DNA of 9,963 nucleotides from an uncultured Acidimicrobium sp. (GTDB taxonomy: Bacteria; Actinomycetota; Acidimicrobiia; Acidimicrobiales; Ilumatobacteraceae): the NCBI GenBank assembly GCA_903895515.1, contig CAITUB010000052.1, forward strand, positions 1-9,963, written 5' to 3'. The notes below the pieces were generated by a model. The model saw only the letters and a list, made by a program, of their open reading frames with translations, was not told the origin of the DNA and searched no databases. Positions 1-6,221 of the stretch are shown one piece after another (the stretch's first letter is position 1; each line of letters begins with the position of its first letter). Made by a program: the position numbers and the translations under genes.

Positions 1-1
1 C

Positions 2-622
2 TTTGCTCACGCCGCAAAAATCATGGTGGATTTGGCAAATGAGTTAGAGGTAGAGCAACTCACCTTTGGGGGTGGGCTTGGTGTTGCCTATGTGGAAAGC
101 GAACATGCATCAACCATTACCGAATGGTCGACGCACCTCATTTCTGCAGCCGAACAATTGCGTAAACCTACACAAGTGTTTGTTGAACCAGGCCGTTCAA
201 TTGTTGCTGCCGCCGCAGTAACGGTGTACGAAGTGGGAACAGTGAAGCCAATTCCTGGAGTGCGCACTTATGTAGCTGTTGATGGCGGCATGAGCGACAA
301 CCCGCGCCCAGTGATGTACGGCAGTGGATACGAATTGTTTATGCCTGCACATGCCAACGCCGATCGCACCGAGTCAATTCGGTTAGTTGGCAAACACTGC
401 GAAAGTGGTGACATCTTGATCAGTGAAACTTTCGCACCTACTGGATTGCGTGTTGGCGATTTGGTCGCAACACCTGTAACAGGCGCATATGGGCACTCAA
501 TGGGCTCGAACTACAACAAAGTCACGCGTCCTCCAGTGGTGTTTGTTCGCAATGGCAAAGCACGACTAGTGGTGCGTCGCGAAACATATGACGACCTAGT
601 GCGACTGGATGTGAGCGAATAG
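2..622 (+). CDS. lysA: Diaminopimelate decarboxylase, C-terminal part (5' end outside window)
   Basis: This is a PLP-dependent fold-type III decarboxylase that converts meso-diaminopimelate to L-lysine in the cytosol, the last step of lysine synthesis. The frame is open from base 2 (FAHAAKIMVDL...), so the Met codon at 23 is internal and the gene starts left of the window. Visible family marks are the glycine-rich GGGLGVAY that binds the PLP phosphate, EPGRSIVA, VDGGMSDNPRP followed by YG, the CESGDIL segment with the active-site Cys contributed across the dimer, and GAYGHSMGSNYN near the C terminus. About 207 codons are present; the missing part should hold the Schiff-base lysine. It ends 8 bases before hom, with which it is probably co-transcribed. 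The identification is firm because several motifs occur in the correct order. Confidence 0.95.
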   Translation, partial: FAHAAKIMVDLANELEVEQLTFGGGLGVAYVESEHASTITEWSTHLISAAEQLRKPTQVFVEPGRSIVAAAAVTVYEVGTVKPIPGVRTYVAVDGGMSDNPRPVMYGSGYELFMPAHANADRTESIRLVGKHCESGDILISETFAPTGLRVGDLVATPVTGAYGHSMGSNYNKVTRPPVVFVRNGKARLVVRRETYDDLVRLDVSE

Positions 623-630
623 CCAATAGC

Positions 631-1926
631 GTGAAGGGCATGACGGAACACCGCGTGCGTCTTGGAGTTATTGGACACGGAACAGTTGGCGCGGCATTTG
701 TGCGCCTGGTGAAACAACAGTCCGACACCATTGCGGCACGCAGCGGGGTTCGCCTTGAAGTTGCACGAGTTGCCGTGCGCAATATTGATGCACATAAAGG
801 TTCTATTGCCGCCGAGGTGATGACCACTGACGCAGAATTTGTGGTGAACGATCCAACTGTTGATTTGGTTGTGGAGTTGATGGGCGGGGTAGACCTGCCG
901 CGCAAGTTGATTCTTGCTGCATTGAAAAATGGCAAGCCAGTAGTTACAGCAAACAAAGCGCTGCTAGCTCAGCACGGCGCAGAATTATTCGCAGCAGCCG
1001 ATGATGCGGGCATTGACTTGTTGTTTGAAGCTGCCGTGTGTGGTGGAATTCCACTCATTCGCCCGTTGCGTGAGAGTTTGCGCGGCGAACCAATTAAGCG
1101 AGTGCTTGGCATTGTGAACGGCACCACGAACTACATCCTCACCAAGATGAGCGAAGAGGGTCAAAGTTACGCAGACGCACTCGCGGGTGCACAAGCACTT
1201 GGCTACGCGGAAGCCGACCCAACCGCAGACGTTGAAGGCTTAGACGCAGCAGCAAAAGTTTCGATCATTGCCAGCATTGCATTTGGTTGCAACGTTGTCG
1301 CCAGCGATGTGTATAGCGAAGGCATCAGCAAAATCTCTGCAGCCGACATCGCAATCGCCAAGCGTCTTGGCTATGCGGTGAAGTTGTTGGCAATTGCCGA
1401 GTACGACAAAGTGACCGGCGAAATTTCGGTTCGCGTGCACCCGGCCATGGTGCCAATGCATCACCCACTTGCTTCGGTGCGCGACAGTTTCAATGCAGTA
1501 GTGGTTGATGGCGAAGCATCTGGCTCGCTCATGTTTTATGGTCGCGGCGCAGGCGGTGACCCAACTGCAAGTTCGGTGCTTGGTGATGTCATTGATGCGT
1601 CCATCAACTTAAACAAGGGTGCACACGCAACGCTAGGAAAGTTAAGCGCTCCGAAGTTGAAGCGTATGGCTGACACCTCATGTGAGTATTTGATTCCACT
1701 TGAAGTATCCGACAAGCCAGGCGTACTGCATGCAGTAACCGGAATTTTCGCCCGCAATAACGTGAGCATTCGAGCAGCCGAACAAGACGGAATTGGCAAC
1801 GGCGCCCGCTTGGTGTTTCTTACGCACACGGCAAACGAGGCCGCAGTGCAGACCTGCATTGCCGAATTGAAGACTCTGGACGTGGTCATGCACGTTGGAG
1901 CGCTTCTTCGTGTGATTGCCGACTAA
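631..1926 (+). CDS. hom: Homoserine dehydrogenase with C-terminal ACT domain
   Basis: The enzyme reduces aspartate semialdehyde to homoserine with NAD(P)H, the branch step toward threonine and methionine. The N-terminal Rossmann domain carries GHGTVG (residues 15-20) and VTANKALLA (105-113). The catalytic domain carries CGGIPLI (137-143), NGTTNYIL (163-170) and the D200/D205/K209 trio in GYAEADPTADVEGLDAAAK, with the spacing known from the yeast enzyme. Residues 352-431 form an ACT domain (LEVSDKPGVLHAVTGIFARNNVSI), the usual site of threonine feedback in the long bacterial form. Length, 431 residues, is normal for that form. The GTG at 631 lies 8 bases after the lysA stop. An in-frame ATG at 640 (MTEHRVRLGVIG) is about equally plausible, and neither has a well-spaced Shine-Dalgarno motif. 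thrC follows after 16 bases, suggesting one transcript. Confidence 0.96.
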   Translation: MKGMTEHRVRLGVIGHGTVGAAFVRLVKQQSDTIAARSGVRLEVARVAVRNIDAHKGSIAAEVMTTDAEFVVNDPTVDLVVELMGGVDLPRKLILAALKNGKPVVTANKALLAQHGAELFAAADDAGIDLLFEAAVCGGIPLIRPLRESLRGEPIKRVLGIVNGTTNYILTKMSEEGQSYADALAGAQALGYAEADPTADVEGLDAAAKVSIIASIAFGCNVVASDVYSEGISKISAADIAIAKRLGYAVKLLAIAEYDKVTGEISVRVHPAMVPMHHPLASVRDSFNAVVVDGEASGSLMFYGRGAGGDPTASSVLGDVIDASINLNKGAHATLGKLSAPKLKRMADTSCEYLIPLEVSDKPGVLHAVTGIFARNNVSIRAAEQDGIGNGARLVFLTHTANEAAVQTCIAELKTLDVVMHVGALLRVIAD

Positions 1927-1942
1927 CTAACCTGTAAGAACT

Positions 1943-3307
1943 ATGCGGTATGTCTCCACGCGCGGTCGCGCAGCAGAATTGGGCTTTTGTGATGCCCTGC
2001 TTGCTGGCCTAGCAACTGACGGTGGTTTGTACGTTCCACAAACGTGGCCGAAACAGCCAACAATGACTGGCTCTACTTATGCATTGAAGGCTGCCTCGTT
2101 GATGGCGCCTTATGTAGAAGGTGAAATTCCCCAAGATGTGTTCGCACAGCTGTGCGCCACTGCTTATTCAACATTTCGTGACCCAGCGGTAGTGCCGCTC
2201 GTGCAAATTGCGCCAGAGCATTATTTGCTCGAGTTGTTTCACGGACCAACGCTCGCGTTCAAAGACGTTGCCTTGCAACTCATTGGGCAGTTGTTTGATT
2301 ACGTCTTAACTCAGCGCAATCAGCGCGTGATGATTGTTGGTGCAACCAGTGGCGACACGGGAAGCGCGGCAATTGACGGTGTGAAGGGCTGCAAGAACGT
2401 CGACATCGTGATCTTGTATCCGAATGGGCGAGTGAGCGATGTGCAACGCAGGCAGATGACCACCATCACTTCTCCAAACGTGCACACGGTTGCCGTGGAT
2501 GGAACTTTTGACGATTGCCAAGACTTAGTGAAAGCCATGTTTAACGACGCACCGTTCCGTGAAGCCAATAGTTTGTCGGCAGTGAACTCCATTAACTGGG
2601 CTCGCGTTATGGCGCAAACGGTGTACTACTTCACGGCGCTTGAATCTCTTGGTCGCTCAGCTTCATTCAGCGTTCCAACTGGCAACTTCGGCAATGTATT
2701 GGCCGGTTGGATTGCAAAACAAATGGGCGCCGACATTGAAAAACTGATTGTCGGATCGAACAGCAATGACATTCTGACGCGCTTCTTCGAAACGCACAGC
2801 ATGGATATGGTTCCAGTTGTGCCAACACTGAGCCCAAGTATGGACATTCAAATTTCGTCCAACTTTGAGCGGTTGTTGTTTGAAATGAACAATCGCGATG
2901 GCGGTGCAACAACAGAGCAACTCAATCAATTCCGCCAAAACGGAAAGTTGTCTGTAGAACCTGATCAGTTTGCGAAATGGATTGCCCCAACATTCCGTGC
3001 ACATCGCGCAAATGATGCAGAAACACTTGCGGTGATGAAACGTGTTTATGGAGAAAGTGGCATGTTGGTAGACCCGCACACCGCAGTTGGCATTGCATCT
3101 GCCGAAGCGTGCGCCGAACCAGGAGTACCTACCATCACCCTTGCAACTGCGCATCCGGCCAAATTTCCCGATGCAGTGAAGAAGGCAACCGGAGTTCACC
3201 CTGCACTGCCAGACCACGTTGCTGACTTGTTTGACCGCGAGGAACGCATTGTGAATTTGCCAAACAACCTGCAAGCAATTGAGGCTTTCGTGGCCTCGTG
3301 CCACTAA
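1943..3307 (+). CDS. thrC: Threonine synthase, long (E. coli/yeast-like) type
   Basis: This PLP enzyme (fold type II) converts O-phosphohomoserine to threonine and phosphate. The protein opens with MRYVSTRG and DGGLYVP, the N-terminal signature of the long class. The Schiff-base lysine is K107 in FHGPTLAFKD. GATSGDTGSAA (133-143) is the substrate/cofactor loop, PTGNFGN (245-251) contacts the PLP phosphate, and VDPHTAVG and ATAHPAKF lie near the C terminus. The 454 residues agree with the long class (E. coli about 430, Corynebacterium about 480) and exceed the roughly 350-360 residues of the form in Mycobacterium or Streptomyces. The ATG at 1943 follows the hom stop by 16 bases with only a weak purine stretch (taagaa) upstream. 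Homoserine kinase, which makes its substrate, is not downstream. The gene ends the amino-acid block; a 181-base gap follows. Confidence 0.95.
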   Translation: MRYVSTRGRAAELGFCDALLAGLATDGGLYVPQTWPKQPTMTGSTYALKAASLMAPYVEGEIPQDVFAQLCATAYSTFRDPAVVPLVQIAPEHYLLELFHGPTLAFKDVALQLIGQLFDYVLTQRNQRVMIVGATSGDTGSAAIDGVKGCKNVDIVILYPNGRVSDVQRRQMTTITSPNVHTVAVDGTFDDCQDLVKAMFNDAPFREANSLSAVNSINWARVMAQTVYYFTALESLGRSASFSVPTGNFGNVLAGWIAKQMGADIEKLIVGSNSNDILTRFFETHSMDMVPVVPTLSPSMDIQISSNFERLLFEMNNRDGGATTEQLNQFRQNGKLSVEPDQFAKWIAPTFRAHRANDAETLAVMKRVYGESGMLVDPHTAVGIASAEACAEPGVPTITLATAHPAKFPDAVKKATGVHPALPDHVADLFDREERIVNLPNNLQAIEAFVASCH

Positions 3308-3324
3308 CTGGCAATTGCGCGAAG

Positions 3325-3353
3325 TTGCCACATGCCCAGACAGGGGCTATGGT
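3325..3353 (+). promoter_or_regulatory. Candidate sigma70-type promoter for rho
   Basis: TTGCCA at 3325-3330 is separated by 17 bases from TATGGT at 3348-3353. They match the -35 consensus in 5 of 6 and the -10 consensus in 4 of 6 positions, and the spacing is optimal. It sits 18 bases after the thrC stop, where a promoter for the second gene block would be expected. Predicted transcription start is near 3360. This is pattern matching only; such matches also arise by chance, and the -10 overlaps the outer arm of the nested stem at 3343-3385. Confidence 0.4.
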
Positions 3354-3385
3354 GGAAGTCGGCTCGGAATCCCGAGCAAAGCCCC
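3343..3385 (+). promoter_or_regulatory. Nested two-stem structure between thrC and rho
   Basis: The inner hairpin is GCTCGG (3362-3367), loop AATC, CCGAGC (3372-3377): six pairs and a four-base loop. An outer stem pairs GGGGCT (3343-3348) with AGCCCC (3380-3385), six more pairs, enclosing the inner hairpin with a 13-base bulge on the left and two bases on the right. No run of T follows, so it does not look like an intrinsic terminator. If transcription starts near 3360, only the inner hairpin would be in the rho leader; if thrC transcripts read through, the whole structure could form. Confidence 0.45.
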
Positions 3386-3438
3386 CGCACTCAGCGCCTC
3401 GGAATTATGCGTTTCGTTTCACGCAGTTGCGGTTGTTA

Positions 3439-3465
3439 GGGCAACTCACTTTTTCGTGAACGCCC
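3439..3465 (+). promoter_or_regulatory. Second hairpin in the rho leader
   Basis: GGGC (3439-3442) pairs with GCCC (3462-3465), and TCAC (3446-3449) with GTGA (3456-3459). The two are separated by a small internal loop (AAC / AC) and closed by the six-base loop TTTTTC. It ends 15 bases before the AGGA ribosome-binding motif of rho, so it could influence translation or early termination. The pairing is short, and this reading is tentative. Confidence 0.3.
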
Positions 3466-3480
3466 GTTAAACCTGAAAGT

Positions 3481-3484
3481 AGGA
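3481..3484 (+). promoter_or_regulatory. Ribosome-binding site of rho
   Basis: AGGA lies four bases before the GTG start at 3489. It is the only clear Shine-Dalgarno-like motif before a start in this window, and it supports the GTG as the true rho start. Confidence 0.55.
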
Positions 3485-3488
3485 CCTT

Positions 3489-5234
3489 GTGGCCAGTGGA
3501 GCCCTTGAACAATCAGCACTTGAAGCAAAAGACCGCGAACAACTTGTTGCCATTGCTGGCGCACTTGGCGTGAAGTCGGCATCGCGTGCAAAAAAGGCAG
3601 AACTCATCGAGATGATCCTCGAGCAGACAAAGCCGACTGAAGTCGCCCCAAAACCTGTAAAAAAGGTTGAAGCACCAAAGGCAGATAAGCCTGCAGCGCG
3701 CACATCTGCACCTGCTGCTCCAGCACTTGGCGCCGATGGCGAAGCACTTGCCGATTGGGAAATTGAATTAGCCGAACACGAAGGCACACCAGTTGCGCCA
3801 GAAGCACGTCGTGCAAGCGAACAGAACCCGAACAACAATCGCAATAACAACGATCGTGGTGAGCGCAATAACAATCGCCATAACAACAACCGCAACAACA
3901 ACGATCGCGGAGATCGAAATAGCAATGATCGCAACAACGATCGTGGCGAACGCGATAACAATCGCGCTGATGGCGGTGGATTCGGAAACAACCGCAATCG
4001 CAACCGTCGTCGCCGTGGCAAAGGCCCACGCGATGAAGGCCCACAGGGCAATGATCGTTACGAAACCGTTGAGCCGGAGAGTACAGAACCATTGAGCACT
4101 GAGCCAGTAAAGGTCTCGGGCTATGTGGACTTGCGCGACGAGGGCTACGGCTTCTTGCGCGTGAACGGTTACTTGCCAAGTCGCGATGACTCATACATTT
4201 CAGTTCGCCTCACACGTCAATACGGCTTGCGCAAGGGCGACCATGTTTCAGGTATGTCGAAGCCTGCTGGACGCAATGAAAAGAACCCAGCAATGCTCGA
4301 TGTTGAAACCATCAACCATGTTGCTGCAGACAAAGTGAAGAATCGTCCGCGATTCGAAGAACTCACTCCATTGTTCCCAGACTCGAAGTTGGGTCTTGAA
4401 AATGCTGCAGATCCAAACAACATGACTGCACGCATCATCGACCTCATCGCGCCAATTGGAAAGGGACAACGTGGAATTATCGTGTCGCCTCCAAAGGCCG
4501 GTAAGACCACGGTCATGAAGACGATCGCTACCAGCATCGAAAAGAATCACCCAGAAGTGAAACTGATCGTGTTGCTCATTGATGAGCGTCCTGAAGAAGT
4601 AACCGACATGCGTCGCACGGTAAAGGGCGAAGTCATTGCGTCAACGTTTGACCGACCATCGGAAGAGCACACACACATTGCTGAACTCGTTATTGAGAAG
4701 GCAAAGCGCATGGTGGAAATGGGCGAAGACGTTGTCATTATTTTGGACGGCATCACACGTTTGTCACGTGCATACAACTTGGCTGCACCTGCAACTGGGC
4801 GAATCATGTCGGGTGGTATTGACGCTGGTGCGTTGTACCCACCAAAGAAATTCTTCGGTGCTGCTCGCAACATTGAAGAAGGCGGCAGCTTGACCATTTT
4901 GGCAACAGCGCTTGTTGAAACGAACAGCCGAATGGACGATGCCATCTTTGAAGAATTCAAGGGAACTGGCAACATGGAACTTCGTCTCGACCGCAAAGTT
5001 GCAGAACGTCGTATCTATCCGGCAATCGATGTCGATGCATCGAGCACACGTCACGAAGAGTTGCTCTTCGAGCGCAAGCAATTGCAGATGGTGTGGAAGT
5101 TGCGTCGAGTACTCAGCGGACTTGCTGCAGACGGAAACGCCGCACCTGGCCTTGAATTGTTGATTGATCGCTTGAAGACTTTCAAGAACAACGACGACTT
5201 CTTGGACGAAATCGCCAAGCAGCCAAACGCATAA
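3489..5234 (+). CDS. rho: Transcription termination factor Rho with long Asn/Arg-rich insert
   Basis: Rho is the hexameric RNA-dependent ATPase helicase that ends transcription. Domains in order: a Rho N-terminal helical domain (residues 1-45, ALEQSALEAKDREQLVAIAG and on); an acidic/Ala-Pro linker (46-112); an Asn/Arg/Asp/Gly-rich repeat region (113-172) followed by the basic RNRRRRGKGPR; the cold-shock-like RNA-binding domain (209-280, with DEGYGFLR); and the RecA-like ATPase. Walker A is PPKAGKTT (334-341). LLIDERPEEVTDM (362-374) and VVIILDGITRLSRAYN (415-430, Walker B) follow. The Q-loop region is GGIDAGALYPPKKFFGAARN and the R-loop is KGTGN (491-495). At 581 residues it is well above the 419 of E. 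coli, the extra being N-terminal, as is common in actinobacterial Rho. The GTG start has AGGA upstream. The next gene starts directly after the TAA. Confidence 0.97.
   Translation: MASGALEQSALEAKDREQLVAIAGALGVKSASRAKKAELIEMILEQTKPTEVAPKPVKKVEAPKADKPAARTSAPAAPALGADGEALADWEIELAEHEGTPVAPEARRASEQNPNNNRNNNDRGERNNNRHNNNRNNNDRGDRNSNDRNNDRGERDNNRADGGGFGNNRNRNRRRRGKGPRDEGPQGNDRYETVEPESTEPLSTEPVKVSGYVDLRDEGYGFLRVNGYLPSRDDSYISVRLTRQYGLRKGDHVSGMSKPAGRNEKNPAMLDVETINHVAADKVKNRPRFEELTPLFPDSKLGLENAADPNNMTARIIDLIAPIGKGQRGIIVSPPKAGKTTVMKTIATSIEKNHPEVKLIVLLIDERPEEVTDMRRTVKGEVIASTFDRPSEEHTHIAELVIEKAKRMVEMGEDVVIILDGITRLSRAYNLAAPATGRIMSGGIDAGALYPPKKFFGAARNIEEGGSLTILATALVETNSRMDDAIFEEFKGTGNMELRLDRKVAERRIYPAIDVDASSTRHEELLFERKQLQMVWKLRRVLSGLAADGNAAPGLELLIDRLKTFKNNDDFLDEIAKQPNA
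3825..4004 (+). repeat. Low-complexity Asn/Arg repeat within rho
   Basis: This segment encodes Rho residues 113-172, made almost only of Asn, Arg, Asp, Gly and a few Glu/Ser. An imperfect repeat is visible: NNNDRGER (3843-3866), NNNDRGDR (3894-3917) and NNDRGER (3933-3953). At DNA level each copy carries the palindrome CGATCG (3851-3856, 3902-3907, 3938-3943). Synonymous differences between copies (CGT/CGC, GGT/GGA/GGC, GAG/GAA) suggest the repeat is old or kept at protein level rather than freshly duplicated. Confidence 0.8.
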
Positions 5235-6200
5235 GTGTCTGACGCTCGCCTGCGCATGGCGGCGTCGCAATGCGGCGCCGATACCGCTTCGTTCGAATCG
5301 GTTGAGTTTCCATTTGGGCATGCCGCAATTAGTGGCAAGCAAGGGTGGATCTATGTTGCCGAGCAACATTCACGTGCGCTCAGCCCGGCATTGCTATGGG
5401 CGGGCAAGCACGGTGTTGAGTCGCTCAATGTGTTGAGTGAAGTGAACGCCGATGTGCTTGCGCGTCGTGCACAGCTCTTCAATTTCGACATTGCGGTGTG
5501 GAGCGTGAGCAATGGACAGGTGTTGCGTGCCACTGCTGCACAACCACTTGCCGATGTGAAAGTCCTCGACTCACATGAGCGACTTGCGCTGATGATTGAA
5601 ACCTCTGGCGCCGATGTAGTTCGTGAGCATGGCTTACTCACAGGCGAGGTAATGGGCTTAGAAGTCTGTCGAGTACTAAACGAAGACGAAGGCGATGGGG
5701 CAAGACTGGAAATTGGCGTTGGCGCACACGACCGTGAAACATTTCAGTTGGTGCATGGCCGCGACGCAACAGTGGAGTCGCTCGCGCGAGTGGTGGGAAT
5801 TGTTCGCGAACACCGCACTGAAGGCTCCGTTCCACACCCGTTAAACAGGCTTGCTCCAGAGCGAATGCTGCGTCACCGAATTGTGTTGTCACCTGAATTG
5901 GTTGGAGCACAACAATTGCAACCGGTGGAACCACCGATCATTCGCATGAACGTAAAAGATGAAATGCCTTGCGTTGCTCTTGGTTCGCTTCCGGGTGGAT
6001 TGCCAGTAGTGGTGGTGTGCACTGCATCGATTGATGTTGATGTGGTGGCATTCGGTGCAGATGCTCGCTTGCGCACCTCACCAGATGCGGAACTGCTCAT
6101 TGCAACTCATGCAAACAATGTGACCCCATCACTGCACAAATTGGCACAGTCATTGCGCAATCCTGCGCGTTTCGTTGAAGTTTCCCCAGTTCGCCGTTAA
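5235..6200 (+). CDS. Protein of unknown function between rho and prfA
   Basis: I do not recognise this 321-residue protein. The GTG start directly abuts the rho stop (TAA-GTG with no base between), which points to co-transcription and translational coupling; an in-frame ATG at 5256 (MAASQCGAD) is the alternative. No signal peptide, membrane segment or cofactor motif is evident, so it is probably a soluble cytosolic protein. The N-terminal part (20-100) looks alpha/beta, with GWIYVAEQHSRALSPALLW and VLARRAQLFNFDIAVWSV. A central part (136-176) is rich in acidic residues, with GEVMGLEVCRV and LEIGVGAHDRETFQLVHGR. The C-terminal part (255-318) has strands PVVVVCTA and ELLIATHAN. It occupies the slot where many actinobacteria carry rpmE. 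Codon use resembles its neighbours and the frame is intact, so it is a real gene; a role linked to RNA or translation is only a guess from context. Confidence 0.85.
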   Translation: MSDARLRMAASQCGADTASFESVEFPFGHAAISGKQGWIYVAEQHSRALSPALLWAGKHGVESLNVLSEVNADVLARRAQLFNFDIAVWSVSNGQVLRATAAQPLADVKVLDSHERLALMIETSGADVVREHGLLTGEVMGLEVCRVLNEDEGDGARLEIGVGAHDRETFQLVHGRDATVESLARVVGIVREHRTEGSVPHPLNRLAPERMLRHRIVLSPELVGAQQLQPVEPPIIRMNVKDEMPCVALGSLPGGLPVVVVCTASIDVDVVAFGADARLRTSPDAELLIATHANNVTPSLHKLAQSLRNPARFVEVSPVRR

Positions 6201-6221
6201 TTAGCCCGTAGCCTAAGCATC

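Larger units (their letters stand above)
3308..3488 (+). other. thrC-rho intergenic region / probable rho 5' leader
   Basis: This 181-base stretch is the only sizeable gap in the window. I see no convincing gene in it. It contains a sigma70-like promoter candidate (3325-3353), a nested two-stem structure (3343-3385), a second hairpin (3439-3465) and an AGGA ribosome-binding motif at 3481-3484 just before the rho GTG. If the promoter candidate is right, the rho message would have an untranslated leader of about 130 bases. In several bacteria rho controls its own expression by early termination in its leader, so a structured leader here would fit, but that is inference. Confidence 0.5.

Noticed and set aside
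2663..3331. 222-residue minus-strand open frame
   Set aside because: It lies antisense to thrC, whose family motifs are unambiguous, and its Cys/His/Asn-rich product is typical of a shadow frame.
3343..3385. Intrinsic terminator for thrC
   Set aside because: The stems are good but no run of T follows the 3' arm, so the structure is listed as a leader element only.
3340..3395. Known riboswitch such as a cobalamin type (ggtggaagtc ... cccccgc resembles part of it)
   Set aside because: The remaining conserved blocks are missing, the element is too short, and there is no metabolic link to rho.
3279..3470. 63-residue plus-strand open frame across the thrC-rho gap
   Set aside because: It starts with TTG inside thrC, has no ribosome-binding site, and its composition resembles no protein; it is a chance frame over the leader.
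3843..3953. CRISPR-like or iteron-like array from the repeated CGATCG blocks
   Set aside because: The copies are unevenly spaced, in frame, and explained by the NNNDRG(E/D)R protein repeat of Rho.
3467..4051. 194-residue minus-strand frame rich in Arg/Leu/Ser
   Set aside because: It is the antisense reading of the low-complexity rho insert; the composition follows from the repeat and not from a gene.
4764..5369. 201-residue minus-strand frame spanning the rho end and the next gene
   Set aside because: It is antisense to the highly conserved Rho ATPase domain and shows no recognisable motif.
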